Source of the DNA: Lachnospiraceae bacterium
GTDB lineage: Bacteria; Bacillota; Clostridia; Lachnospirales; Lachnospiraceae
Assembly: GCA_017432565.1 (NCBI GenBank)
Contig: JAFRIW010000023.1
Coordinates: 1 to 36,276 of the forward strand
Reading direction: 5' to 3'
Length of the DNA: 36,276 nt
Numbering within the stretch: position 1 is the first letter of the stretch; every line of letters begins with the position of its first letter. Under the pieces are notes generated by a model. The model made no database searches, was not told the origin of the DNA, and worked only from the letters and a program-made list of their open reading frames with translations. Of the stretch, positions 23,409 through 30,935 are shown one piece after another. Made by a program: the position numbers and the translations under genes.

Positions 23409-23689
23409 TGTACTCAAATAGGGAAATTTCTGGAATTATGGTCAATAAATGAAGCTTTTTTTCGAGTTATCGGGGGCTTATAAACTGCTGATTGACCATA
23501 ATTCTTACGAAATCGAGAAAAAAGTACAATTTTTGCACAGTCAGGGCATCAAATCAGGCGGATCGCAGGTGCTGAAATGTACGTAAAATGACAAAAACAG
23601 CTGTTTACGTACAGATTTTATGAATTTACTGCTTTTCCGGATGCTCAAAATTGTACTTAAATCATGAAAAAGCAGGAATTATGGTCAAT
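23407..23689. repeat. Dispersed 40-nt motif in three copies around a central inverted repeat
   Basis: The motif ATTGTACT-N18-GAATTATGGTCAAT occurs at 23407-23446 (+), 23491-23530 (-) and 23650-23689 (+), each exactly 40 nt. Between the last two lies a perfect 10-bp inverted repeat, TGTACGTAAA (23578-23587) and its complement (23604-23613). The box TGTAC[TG][CT]AAA is shared by copies 1 and 3 and both central arms. I do not recognise the element; it resembles a MITE or REP-type repeat or an array of protein sites. Confidence 0.85.
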
Positions 23690-23720
23690 TTGTGTTTTTT
23701 CGTGAGACAGCAGGAGATTC

Positions 23721-23841
23721 CGGAAGCTGACAGAAGCGAGCGGAAGTTGACAGAAGCGAGCGGAAGCTGACAGAAGCTGACAGAAGCGAGCAGAAGCTGA
23801 CAGAAGCGAGCGGAAGCTGACAGAAGCGAACGGAAGCTGTC
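23721..23841 (+). repeat. 20-bp tandem repeat upstream of coaE
   Basis: About six copies of CGGAAGCTGACAGAAGCGAG with few substitutions. One copy carries an extra 10-bp half unit (23771-23780), showing a 10-bp subperiod (C[GA]GAAGC[TG]GA). Confidence 0.92.
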
Positions 23842-23872
23842 GGAAAGGCAGCGGAGGGACAGGAAACAGGAT

Positions 23873-24559
23873 ATGATTGTCATCGGAATCACAGGCGGTG
23901 TGGGCTGCGGAAAGTCCAGCCTGCTCAGCTATATAGAAGAGCATTATAATGCGCGGATTCTGCTCGCGGACGAGGCCGCCCACGAGGTACAGGAGCCCGG
24001 AACGGACTGCTATCACAAGCTGGTGGAGCTGCTGGGGCGCGGAATCCTCGCAGAGGAAGAGCCTGCGGGCGCGAAAGAGCCGGACAGTGCGGAAGAGACC
24101 GGCGGTGCGGAAGAGACCGGCGGCGCGGAAGCGTCCGAACCTCCGATCGACCGGAAGAAGATGGCGGCCGCAATTTTCGGGGATCCGGAGCTGCTCGCGG
24201 CAGTTAACGGGCTGATTCATCCGGCGGTCCGGGAGATGATCGAGGCGGAGATCGAAAAAGAGCGGGCAGCAGGTGTCCGGGACTTCTTTTTCGTGGAGGC
24301 GGCGCTTCTGATCGAGTGCGGCTATGATGAAGTTGTGGATGAAATGTGGTATATTTACTGCGATCCTGACGAGAGAAGACGGCGGCTGAAAGCATCGCGG
24401 GGCTATTCGGATGAAAAGATCGATTCGATTTTAAAAAACCAGCTCAGCCACGAGGCGTTTCTCGCCGGAACGGACGTGATGATCGACAATTCCGGCACGC
24501 CGCAGGAGAGTTTTGCCGCAATCGACCGCGAGATGGCAAGGCTGATGCCAAAACGGTAA
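23873..24559 (+). CDS. coaE: Dephospho-CoA kinase with an acidic insertion
   Basis: The 228-aa enzyme catalyses the last step of coenzyme A synthesis, phosphorylating dephospho-CoA. The P-loop GGVGCGKS is at residues 8-15, followed by ILLADEAAHEV, IDRKKMAAAIFGD, LIHPAVREMI, FFVEAALLIECG and the LID-like region DERRRRLKASRG. Between LLGRGIL and IDRKK lies an insertion of about 30 residues, rich in Glu, Ala and Gly, containing a tandem duplicated EETGGA unit. Most family members have only a few residues there. ATG 23873 follows AGGAAACAGG; the repeat array ends about 30 bp upstream, so the gene's promoter is not evident. Confidence 0.93.
   Translation: MIVIGITGGVGCGKSSLLSYIEEHYNARILLADEAAHEVQEPGTDCYHKLVELLGRGILAEEEPAGAKEPDSAEETGGAEETGGAEASEPPIDRKKMAAAIFGDPELLAAVNGLIHPAVREMIEAEIEKERAAGVRDFFFVEAALLIECGYDEVVDEMWYIYCDPDERRRRLKASRGYSDEKIDSILKNQLSHEAFLAGTDVMIDNSGTPQESFAAIDREMARLMPKR
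24089..24124 (+). repeat. 18-bp tandem duplication inside coaE
   Basis: Two in-frame copies of GCGGAAGAGACCGGCGGT (second copy with one change at its end), followed by a partial third. It encodes the acidic, Gly-rich insertion of the kinase. Confidence 0.9.
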
Positions 24560-24622
24560 GTCCGGAAGCGGCACCGGCGGCAGGACGGAAGACAGAAGAA
24601 ACAGGAACAGGAGTTTTTATTC

Positions 24623-25420
24623 ATGCGATTTGAGACCATAGCCAGCGGAAGCAGCGGGAACTGTATCTATATCGGTTCCGAGACGACGCATCTGCTGGTG
24701 GATGTGGGAATCAGCAGGAAGCGCACGGCCGGGGCATTAAAAGACCTGGACCTGAGCCTTCAGGACATAGACGGGATTCTGATTACCCACGAGCATTCGG
24801 ATCATATCGGCGGACTTTCAATGATCGCGAAGCAGACGCAGATGCCGATCTACGCGACCCGCGGCACCATTGCCGCCATCCGGAAAAGTCCGGCCGGGGA
24901 GAGTATTGATCCGGAGCGCTTTGTCCCGATCCGGGCTGACGAGAAGCAGACCATCAAAGATCTGACCATCAACCCGATGTCGATTTCCCACGACGCGGCG
25001 GAGCCGGTGGGATACCGCATTCTCTACGGCAGCCGGAAGGCGGTTGTCTGCACGGATCTGGGATGCTTTACGGATTACACGGTGGAATGTCTGAAGAACA
25101 CTGACGTTCTGCTGCTGGAGGCCAATCACGATATCAACATGCTGCAGGTGGGGCCTTACCCGTATCCGCTTAAGCAGCGCATTCTCGGAGACCGCGGACA
25201 CCTTTCCAACCTGGCGTCCGGCAAACTGCTGTCGCAGGTGCTCAATTCCCACATGCGCGCGATCTTCCTCGGCCATCTGAGCCAGGAGAACAACCTGCCC
25301 GAGCTTGCTTATGAAACGGTCCGGTTTGAGCTGCTGGAGAGGGACTGCGGCTATCTGCCGGAGGATCTGCCGATCCGGATCGCGCCGAGGAAAGAGCCCT
25401 CGGTCTGCATCGATTTCTGA
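24623..25420 (+). CDS. MBL-fold metallo-hydrolase, WalJ/YycJ-like
   Basis: A 265-aa metallo-beta-lactamase-fold protein. The start MRFETIASGSSGNCIYIG, the metal motif THEHSDHIGG (His56, His58, Asp60, His61) and LLLEANHDINML with PYPLKQRILGDRGHLSN are characteristic of the YycJ/WalJ group. In Bacillus that protein is encoded with the WalRK two-component system and has been linked to DNA end processing and cell division; here walRK is not adjacent. It is probably a cytoplasmic nuclease-like hydrolase, with the substrate unproven. ATG 24623 follows AGGAG (24609-24613). It lies 63 bp after coaE and is probably co-transcribed. Confidence 0.9.
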   Translation: MRFETIASGSSGNCIYIGSETTHLLVDVGISRKRTAGALKDLDLSLQDIDGILITHEHSDHIGGLSMIAKQTQMPIYATRGTIAAIRKSPAGESIDPERFVPIRADEKQTIKDLTINPMSISHDAAEPVGYRILYGSRKAVVCTDLGCFTDYTVECLKNTDVLLLEANHDINMLQVGPYPYPLKQRILGDRGHLSNLASGKLLSQVLNSHMRAIFLGHLSQENNLPELAYETVRFELLERDCGYLPEDLPIRIAPRKEPSVCIDF

Positions 25421-25505
25421 GAGGCCGGATTCCGCCCGGAACGGGTTCAGCAAAGCGGGATTCCGGATTTTGCACAGAACACTTTTTATTCACGGAGGAA
25501 ACACG

Positions 25506-25781
25506 ATGGAACGCGCCATTATCACGGTTGTCGGTAAGGACACTGTCGGCATTATCGCCGGCGTCTGCACCTATCTTGCAAAGCATCACATCAATATCCT
25601 GGATATCTCCCAGACGATCGTCCAGGGGTATTTCAACATGATGATGATCGTGGATGTCTCGTCGACGGACATTCCGTTCGGCGAACTGACGGAGGAGCTT
25701 TCGCGGGTCGGAAGCGAGGAGATCGGCGTGCAGATCAAGTGCCAGAAGGAAGAAATATTCGATCTGATGCACCGGATCTGA
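25506..25781 (+). CDS. ACT-domain protein, UPF0237 family
   Basis: A 91-aa single ACT domain: MERAIITVVGKDTVGIIAGVC, then ILDISQTIVQGYFNMMMIVDV. ACT domains bind amino acids or similar small ligands and regulate a partner. The gene precedes the UPF0210 gene by 23 bp, an arrangement conserved in many bacteria, so it probably regulates or forms a complex with that protein. ATG 25506 follows GGAGG (25494-25498); the open frame extends upstream into the MBL gene but without homology. The ligand and process are unknown. Confidence 0.92.
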   Translation: MERAIITVVGKDTVGIIAGVCTYLAKHHINILDISQTIVQGYFNMMMIVDVSSTDIPFGELTEELSRVGSEEIGVQIKCQKEEIFDLMHRI

Positions 25782-25804
25782 ATCTGAAGTGAGGCGGGAA
25801 TAAT

Positions 25805-27169
25805 ATGATCAGTATCAGAGAAGTAGCCGAAACCAATGCGATGATCGAGCGGGAGAATCTCGATGTCCGCACGATCACCATGGGCATCAGTCTCCTGGAC
25901 TGTGTGTCGCCGGATCTTCAGGAACTGAAAGAGCGGATCCGGTGCAAAATCTATGAGAGCGCGAAGGATCTGGTGAGGACGGGAGAGGAGATCTCCCGTG
26001 ACTACGGCATTCCGATTGTCAATAAGCGGATTTCCGTCACCCCGATCGCACTGGTGGGCGGGGCGGCCTGCCGCACGAGCGAGGACTTTGTTGAACTGGC
26101 CCTCATGCTCGATGATGTGGCCGGAGAGGTCGGCGTCAATTTCCTGGGCGGCTTTTCCGCACTGGTTTCCAAAGGCATGACGCACTCCGACGAACTGCTG
26201 ATCCGCGCGATTCCGGAGGCACTTGCGAGGACGGAGCGGGTCTGCGCGTCCGTCAACGTGGGTTCGACCCGGACCGGCATCAACATGGATGCGGTGCGGC
26301 TCATGGGAACCATTGTGAAGGAAGCGGCCCTTCAGACTGCGGACCGGGATTCCATCGGCGCCACCAAGCTGGTGGTGTTCTGCAACGCGCCGGATGATAA
26401 TCCGTTCATGGCGGGCGCGTTTCACGGTGTGACGGAGGCGGACCGGATTCTGAACATCGGCGTCAGCGGACCAGGTGTGGTCAAAACCGCCCTCGAGAGC
26501 GTGCGCGGCGCGGATTTTGAAACCCTGTGCGAGTGTGTGAAGAAGACAGCCTTCAAGGTGACGCGGGTTGGCCAGCTGGTGGCAAAAGAAGCCTCAGAGC
26601 GGCTCGGTGTTCCCTTTGGTATTGTGGATCTGTCCCTGGCACCGACGCCGGCCATTGGTGACTCGGTTGCCGATATTCTGTGCGAGATGGGCCTGGAGAG
26701 CGCCGGTGCGCCCGGCACGACGGCAGCTCTCGCACTGCTCAATGATCAGGTGAAGAAGGGCGGCATCATGGCATCATCTTATGTGGGCGGCCTTTCAGGC
26801 GCTTTCATTCCGGTCAGCGAGGACCAGGGGATGATCGATGCGGTCCGCAGAGGATCCCTTACGATCGAAAAGCTGGAGGCCATGACCTGCGTATGCTCGG
26901 TCGGTCTGGATATGATCGCCGTACCCGGCGATGTGAAGGACACGACCATTGCCGGTATCATCGCCGACGAAATGGCAATCGGCATGATTAACCAGAAGAC
27001 CACCGCCGTCCGCATTATCCCGGTGATCGGGAAAACCGTGGGCGAGGAGGCAAGCTTCGGCGGCCTGCTCGGCTATGCGCCGATTATGCCCGTAAGCCGA
27101 TTCTCCTGCGACGAGTTTGTCAACCGCAGCGGCCGCATCCCTGCACCGGTGCACAGTTTCAAAAACTGA
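25805..27169 (+). CDS. UPF0210 (PFL, DUF711) family protein
   Basis: A 454-aa protein with the features of the UPF0210 family: [16 protein letters not shown] near the start, [32 protein letters not shown], a glycine-rich middle (ISGPGVVK-like [11 protein letters not shown]), [18 protein letters not shown] and [18 protein letters not shown]. Structures of relatives show a glycyl-radical-enzyme-like barrel, but no radical glycine motif or known activity is established. Length is typical. It follows the ACT-domain gene in the same transcript. A terminator lies about 45 bp past the stop. Its biochemical role is unknown. Confidence 0.92.
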   Translation: MISIREVAETNAMIERENLDVRTITMGISLLDCVSPDLQELKERIRCKIYESAKDLVRTGEEISRDYGIPIVNKRISVTPIALVGGAACRTSEDFVELALMLDDVAGEVGVNFLGGFSALVSKGMTHSDELLIRAIPEALARTERVCASVNVGSTRTGINMDAVRLMGTIVKEAALQTADRDSIGATKLVVFCNAPDDNPFMAGAFHGVTEADRILNIGVSGPGVVKTALESVRGADFETLCECVKKTAFKVTRVGQLVAKEASERLGVPFGIVDLSLAPTPAIGDSVADILCEMGLESAGAPGTTAALALLNDQVKKGGIMASSYVGGLSGAFIPVSEDQGMIDAVRRGSLTIEKLEAMTCVCSVGLDMIAVPGDVKDTTIAGIIADEMAIGMINQKTTAVRIIPVIGKTVGEEASFGGLLGYAPIMPVSRFSCDEFVNRSGRIPAPVHSFKN

Positions 27170-27213
27170 CGCGTCTGCACTGAATTCATGCGCGATCCGG
27201 GAGAGAGGGCCTG

Positions 27214-27238
27214 CGCCATGCCTGCATGGCGGATTTTT
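27214..27238 (+). terminator. Intrinsic terminator after the UPF0210 gene
   Basis: CGCCATG and CATGGCG form a perfect 7-bp stem with a 4-nt loop (27214-27231), followed by GATTTTT. Confidence 0.75.
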
Positions 27239-27246
27239 CCGGAGTA

Positions 27247-27255
27247 TGATATAAT
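27247..27255 (+). promoter_or_regulatory. Extended -10 promoter of the PfkB kinase
   Basis: TGATATAAT is a perfect extended -10, directly after the previous terminator. No good -35 is visible. The leader would be about 40 nt. Confidence 0.6.
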
Positions 27256-27300
27256 AATATAACTGTAATTTTCGGGTTATCGACAGGAGGAGACTACGTC

Positions 27301-28287
27301 ATGGCACGGGACAAAAGTATCGATGTTACAGCGCTTGGAGAGCTTTTGATCGACTTTACACAGAACGGCATGAGTCCGCAGGGAAATCCGCTTTTTGAAG
27401 CAAATCCCGGCGGGGCGCCCTGCAATGTGCTCTCCATGCTGACACGTCTGGGACACAGGACCGCTTTTATCGGCAAGGTCGGAGACGACATGTTCGGCCG
27501 CATGCTGCGGGAGCGGGCTGAGGCCCAGGGAATAGATATGTCGGGACTGGTGACGGACAGAGTTGTCCGCACGACATTGGCGTTTGTGCAGACCTTCGCC
27601 GACGGCGACCGGGATTTCTCCTTCTACCGCAATCCGGGTGCGGATGTGATGCTGACCCGTGACGAGGTGGAGCGGAACAAGGTGCTGCTGGAGCAGGCGA
27701 GGATTTTCCATTTCGGGACGCTTTCCATGACGGATGAGACTGTGGAGCGCGCCACCAAGGAAGCCCTGACCATCGCCAAGGACAACGGCGCACTGATTTC
27801 TTTTGACCCGAATCTGCGTCCGCCGCTGTGGAAATCGGAGGACATGGCGCGGGAAAAGATTGTGTTCGGCCTTGAGAACTGTGATATCCTGAAGATTTCC
27901 GACAACGAGATTGAGTTCATGACGGGCACGGACGACATCGACCGCGGTGTGCGCACCCTGATTGACCGGTTCGACATTCCGCTTGTTTTTGCCACACTCG
28001 GCAAGGACGGGAGCAAGGCTTTCTGCAACGGCAGAGTGGTTTTCGAGGAAGGCTTTGCCAACCCGGATACCATCGAGACGACCGGAGCGGGCGACACCTT
28101 CTGCGCCTGTGCGCTGCACTTTGTGCTGAAGTACGGGATCCGGAATCTGGACGACGCGCATCTGCACGAACTGCTGACTTTTGCCAACGCGGCGGCTTCC
28201 CTGATTACGACCAGAAAGGGCGCGCTGTGTGTGATGCCGCAGCCGGAGGAGGTCGAGGCATTTATCCGCGAGAGCGGAAGAGGCTGA
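27301..28287 (+). CDS. PfkB-family sugar kinase, probably fructokinase
   Basis: A 328-aa ribokinase-type kinase. N-terminal signature VTALGELLIDF, substrate-side motif NPGGAPCNV, GKVGDDMFG, and the C-terminal motif ETTGAGDTF with catalytic Asp265 are intact. The overall pattern (FDPNLRPPLW, KISDNEIEFMTG) is that of bacterial fructokinases acting on free fructose to give fructose 6-phosphate, but sugar choice cannot be fixed from sequence. ATG 27301 follows CAGGAGGAG. It is a single-gene unit with its own promoter; no sugar transporter or sucrose gene adjoins it. Confidence 0.88.
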   Translation: MARDKSIDVTALGELLIDFTQNGMSPQGNPLFEANPGGAPCNVLSMLTRLGHRTAFIGKVGDDMFGRMLRERAEAQGIDMSGLVTDRVVRTTLAFVQTFADGDRDFSFYRNPGADVMLTRDEVERNKVLLEQARIFHFGTLSMTDETVERATKEALTIAKDNGALISFDPNLRPPLWKSEDMAREKIVFGLENCDILKISDNEIEFMTGTDDIDRGVRTLIDRFDIPLVFATLGKDGSKAFCNGRVVFEEGFANPDTIETTGAGDTFCACALHFVLKYGIRNLDDAHLHELLTFANAAASLITTRKGALCVMPQPEEVEAFIRESGRG

Positions 28288-28337
28288 AGCGGGTTCCGCC
28301 TGAGGACGCGCCGGGCTTTCGCTTCGGGCAAAAGGAC

Positions 28338-28365
28338 TTGCGAATGAGTCTGAATCTGATATAAT
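28338..28365 (+). promoter_or_regulatory. Promoter of the tRNA gene
   Basis: TTGCGA (28338-28343) and TATAAT (28360-28365) are 16 bp apart; the -10 is also extended (TGA before it). The start of transcription would be about 20 nt before the mature tRNA. Confidence 0.65.
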
Positions 28366-28394
28366 AATTGTCGCGGCGAAAACGCCCGACATAT

Positions 28395-28465
28395 GCGGAT
28401 GTAGTACATCGGTAGTATACCAGCTTCCCAAGCTGGGGAGGCGGGTTCGATTCCCGTCATCCGCT
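28395..28465 (+). tRNA. tRNA-Gly (anticodon CCC)
   Basis: The acceptor stem GCGGATG pairs with CATCCGC (28458-28464), with T as discriminator base. The anticodon stem CCAGC/GCTGG encloses the loop TTCCCAA, giving anticodon CCC for GGG codons. The T arm GCGGG-TTCGATT-CCCGT is canonical. The 3' CCA is not encoded, as is common in Firmicutes. The gene stands alone with its own promoter and terminator. Confidence 0.93.
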
Positions 28466-28471
28466 CGCATC

Positions 28472-28506
28472 AAGAGCTGCAGCACAGAAAGTGCGGCAGC
28501 TCTTTT
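28472..28506 (+). terminator. Terminator of the tRNA gene
   Basis: A 14-bp stem with one mismatch (28472-28485 with 28491-28504) and a 5-nt loop ends in TTTTT. Confidence 0.88.
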
Positions 28507-28585
28507 TAATAAAACTGTTTGTTCGCAGGGAGATTTGTGGTATTCTATTCAAGATGCTTACACAGAAATATATAAGGACGTACGA

Positions 28586-29869
28586 ATGATCTCTGAAATA
28601 TATCACAGCCTTTTTACGATTGAAACCTGTATCAGAAAAACCGGAAAAAGAGCAGCGGCTGCCGTGTCGGCAGCGACGGCACTCTCTGTTCTGATCTGCG
28701 GCGTCAGCGCACAGGCGGCAGCGGATCCCTCGGTCGCTGTCATGGCGTCGGCAGACCCTTCCGTTGCTGTCATGGCGGCAGCGGACCCTTCGGTCGCAGT
28801 CATGGCGCCTGCGGATCCGTCCGTAGCGGTCTGGGTCACGGGCGGACCGACCGCGCAGACCCCGGCACATAGCCAGACAGCTCAGCCCGCTGAAGCGGCG
28901 GAAGAGGAGATCGATCCTTCGGCGGAGGTTCCGCTGACGGCGGCGGCTCCGCTGGAGAACGGCACCTATCTGCTCCCGAACGGAGAAATTTTTGACCCGG
29001 CTTACTACGGGGCCAGCAACCAGGACGTCATCCGCAAGTACGGCTCGGACCCGATCATCCTTCTGTGGCATTATCAGAATTACGGAATCGCAGAGGGCAG
29101 ACTGCCTTCTTATCCCATCACGGAAACCGACGAGAACGGAAACCTTCTTTCGCCCGAACAGACGAAGGACGGGCAGACGGCCATGGCCGCTTCGGAAGCG
29201 GCGGACGCGCGCTACCATGTGATCGGCAGCGGAGATCCGATCCGGCTGCTTTTCCTGGGGAATTCCATCACCAAATACGGCTATAACGAGCTCTGGTGGG
29301 GCTACTGGGGCATGGGCGCATCCCGCAGGGACCGCGACTACTACCACCGCCTGATCAAGCTGCTCGCCAAAGATCACACCGTCACCTCGGACATTCGTAA
29401 TTTTGCCTTCTGGGAGTCCCCGGAGGTGTTCGGCATCACGCGCGATGCCGCGCTTCCGCTTCTGGACGGCTACCTTTCCAATCCCTACGACGTCGTCGTC
29501 ATTCAGCTTGGCGAAAATATCAGCAATGCAGCCAATCTTGAAGAAGAGTACAGCCATCTGGTCGAGTACATCCGCGCATACCAGCCGGCGGCGCAGATTA
29601 TTCTCGTGGGCGATTTCTGGCCCAACGCGCCGGTGGAGAAGACGGAGAAGGCGCTTGTCAGAAAATACGGGTTTGACTATGTGGATCTGAAGGACCTGCA
29701 GACGCAGAAATATATGGTCGGCGTGGGCGCGGTTGTGGCCGGAGATGACGGCCGCACGCACCGGATTTCCAACAGCGGCGTCGCCATGCACCCGAATGAC
29801 GAGGCGATGGGCGTGATTGCAAGCCGCCTGTATACGGTCATCAGCAGATACAGAGCCGCACATCAATAA
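28586..29869 (+). CDS. Secreted SGNH/GDSL-type hydrolase with repeat linker
   Basis: A 427-aa exported protein. An atypically long, basic signal peptide (about 50 residues, core AAAAVSAATALSVLICGVSA) is followed by four 10-residue repeats (ADPSVAVMA-like). A ~45-residue module (FDPAYYGASNQDVIRKYG, then WHYQNYGIAEGR) matches the HY...G..EGR motif seen in clostridial exoproteins. The hydrolase domain has LFLGNSITKYG with Ser227, QLGEN (309-311) and HPND with His402, the SGNH order of catalytic blocks; the usual GDS is GNS. It probably removes acyl groups from a carbohydrate outside the cell (inference). ATG 28586 follows AAGGA; the longer frame starts at TTG 28535 without a ribosome site. Confidence 0.82.
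   Translation: MISEIYHSLFTIETCIRKTGKRAAAAVSAATALSVLICGVSAQAAADPSVAVMASADPSVAVMAAADPSVAVMAPADPSVAVWVTGGPTAQTPAHSQTAQPAEAAEEEIDPSAEVPLTAAAPLENGTYLLPNGEIFDPAYYGASNQDVIRKYGSDPIILLWHYQNYGIAEGRLPSYPITETDENGNLLSPEQTKDGQTAMAASEAADARYHVIGSGDPIRLLFLGNSITKYGYNELWWGYWGMGASRRDRDYYHRLIKLLAKDHTVTSDIRNFAFWESPEVFGITRDAALPLLDGYLSNPYDVVVIQLGENISNAANLEEEYSHLVEYIRAYQPAAQIILVGDFWPNAPVEKTEKALVRKYGFDYVDLKDLQTQKYMVGVGAVVAGDDGRTHRISNSGVAMHPNDEAMGVIASRLYTVISRYRAAHQ
28721..28840 (+). repeat. Four 30-bp tandem repeats in the SGNH hydrolase gene
   Basis: Units at 28721, 28751, 28781 and 28811, each encoding ADPSVAV followed by three variable residues. They lie just after the signal peptide cleavage region and form a spacer. 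Confidence 0.93.
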
Positions 29870-29899
29870 CTTGTAAGCAACCTTACAAGATGGTAAAAT
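29870..29899 (+). promoter_or_regulatory. Promoter of the opp operon overlapping an inverted repeat
   Basis: TTGTAA (29871-29876) and TAAAAT (29894-29899, preceded by TGG) are 17 bp apart. The -35 lies within a perfect 8-bp inverted repeat, CTTGTAAG (29870-29877) and CTTACAAG (29882-29889). No T-run follows, so an operator is more likely than a terminator. Confidence 0.5.
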
Positions 29900-29961
29900 A
29901 TCTGTTACTTTTTCATGAATAGCGGTGCGCGGCCTGAACGCGTTCCGCAAAGGGGGAGAGT

Positions 29962-30888
29962 ATGAATCCGTCTACTCTGAAGTACTTTGTAAAACGAATC
30001 ATCTTTGCTGTATTTACGATCTGGGTCGTCATCACGCTGACGTTCTTTATCATGCACGCGGTGCCGGGCGGGCCTTTCATCGGTGAGAAGGCCGTGACGC
30101 CGGCGGTGCAGGCAGCCATGGAGGCAAAATACGGCCTGGACAAGCCGCTTTTCGAACAGTATACGACCTACCTGAATGACGTGATTCATTTCCGCCTGGG
30201 ACCTTCTCTGAAGCAGCGCGGCCGGATGGTCATCGACATCATCACGGACGGCATGAAGGTCTCCGCGAAGCTCGGTCTGATCGCGGCGGCTTTTGCCACG
30301 ATTCTGGGCGTCATCCTGGGCTCGATCGCAGCCCTGCGCCGGAATACGCTTTTTGACCGGATTATCATGATTGTGACGACGGCCTTTGTCTCAATGCCGT
30401 CCTTTATCATCGGAACACTGCTGCTGATCACTTTTGCCGTAAAGACACACCTGTTCCCCGCCAACGGCTCCACCAGTGCGGGACTGGTTCTGCCGGTGAT
30501 CACGCTGATGCTGTATCCCATGTCTTATATCACCAGACTGACGCGTTCCTCCATGCTCGATGTGCTCGGCCAGGATTACATCCGGACGGCCAAAGCCAAG
30601 GGCGTGCCGCGCATGAAGATCATTTTCGGCCACGCGCTGAAGAACGCGCTGATTCCCGTCATCACTTATCTCGGACCGGCGATTGCCTATATCACCACCG
30701 GATCCCTGGTCGTTGAGCAGATTTTTGCCGTGCCCGGCATCGGCCGCGCGTTCGTCAACAGTATCACCGGCCGTGATTACACCCTGATCATGGGAACGAC
30801 AATCGTCCTCTCGAGCCTGATTGTCATCATGAACCTGATCAGTGATCTGCTTTACAAGGTCGTGGATCCGCGCATCACCTTCGACTGA
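29962..30888 (+). CDS. oppB: Oligopeptide ABC transporter permease OppB
   Basis: A 308-aa inner membrane permease. After the first span (IIFAVFTIWVVITLTFFIM) comes the OppB/DppB signature HAVPGGPF, an extracellular loop, and five more spans. The EAA-type cytoplasmic loop that contacts the ATPases reads YIRTAKAKGVPRMKIIFGHALKNALIPV. The C-terminal PGIGRAFVNSITGRDY is typical for the family. ATG 29962 follows GGGGGAG. First gene of a five-gene importer; it pairs with OppC to form the channel. Confidence 0.95.
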   Translation: MNPSTLKYFVKRIIFAVFTIWVVITLTFFIMHAVPGGPFIGEKAVTPAVQAAMEAKYGLDKPLFEQYTTYLNDVIHFRLGPSLKQRGRMVIDIITDGMKVSAKLGLIAAAFATILGVILGSIAALRRNTLFDRIIMIVTTAFVSMPSFIIGTLLLITFAVKTHLFPANGSTSAGLVLPVITLMLYPMSYITRLTRSSMLDVLGQDYIRTAKAKGVPRMKIIFGHALKNALIPVITYLGPAIAYITTGSLVVEQIFAVPGIGRAFVNSITGRDYTLIMGTTIVLSSLIVIMNLISDLLYKVVDPRITFD

Positions 30889-30935
30889 TTGAACATCGGA
30901 CGAATCCGGTAGAAAGATTTCAGAGGCTTTTAGTT

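Larger units (their letters stand above)
23263..23872. other. 610-bp gene-free region between polA and coaE, rich in repeats
   Basis: No reading frame with a ribosome site and no recognisable RNA gene is visible. The left part is GC-rich with a 40-bp tandem repeat. The middle (about 23410-23700) is AT-rich with dispersed inverted and direct motifs. The right part is a purine-rich 20-bp tandem array reaching almost to the coaE ribosome site. No clear promoter or terminator was found. The minus-strand open frames here are read through the repeats. Confidence 0.75.

Noticed and set aside
23407..23689. Promoters within the 40-nt motif (TTGACC and TACAAT on the reverse reading)
   Set aside because: The spacing between the two hexamers is 27 bp in all copies, too long for a sigma-A promoter.
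23263..23872. Insertion sequence remnant
   Set aside because: No transposase fragment in any frame and no target-site duplication could be seen; only short repeats.
28286..28325. Terminator after the PfkB kinase
   Set aside because: Only a 6-bp GAAGCG/CGCTTC pairing with a 28-nt loop and no T-run is present.
28457..29950. 497-aa minus-strand open frame opposite the SGNH gene
   Set aside because: It is Arg/His-rich with translated DNA repeats (RRHDSNGRVC-like), runs into the tRNA terminator and has no recognisable domain.
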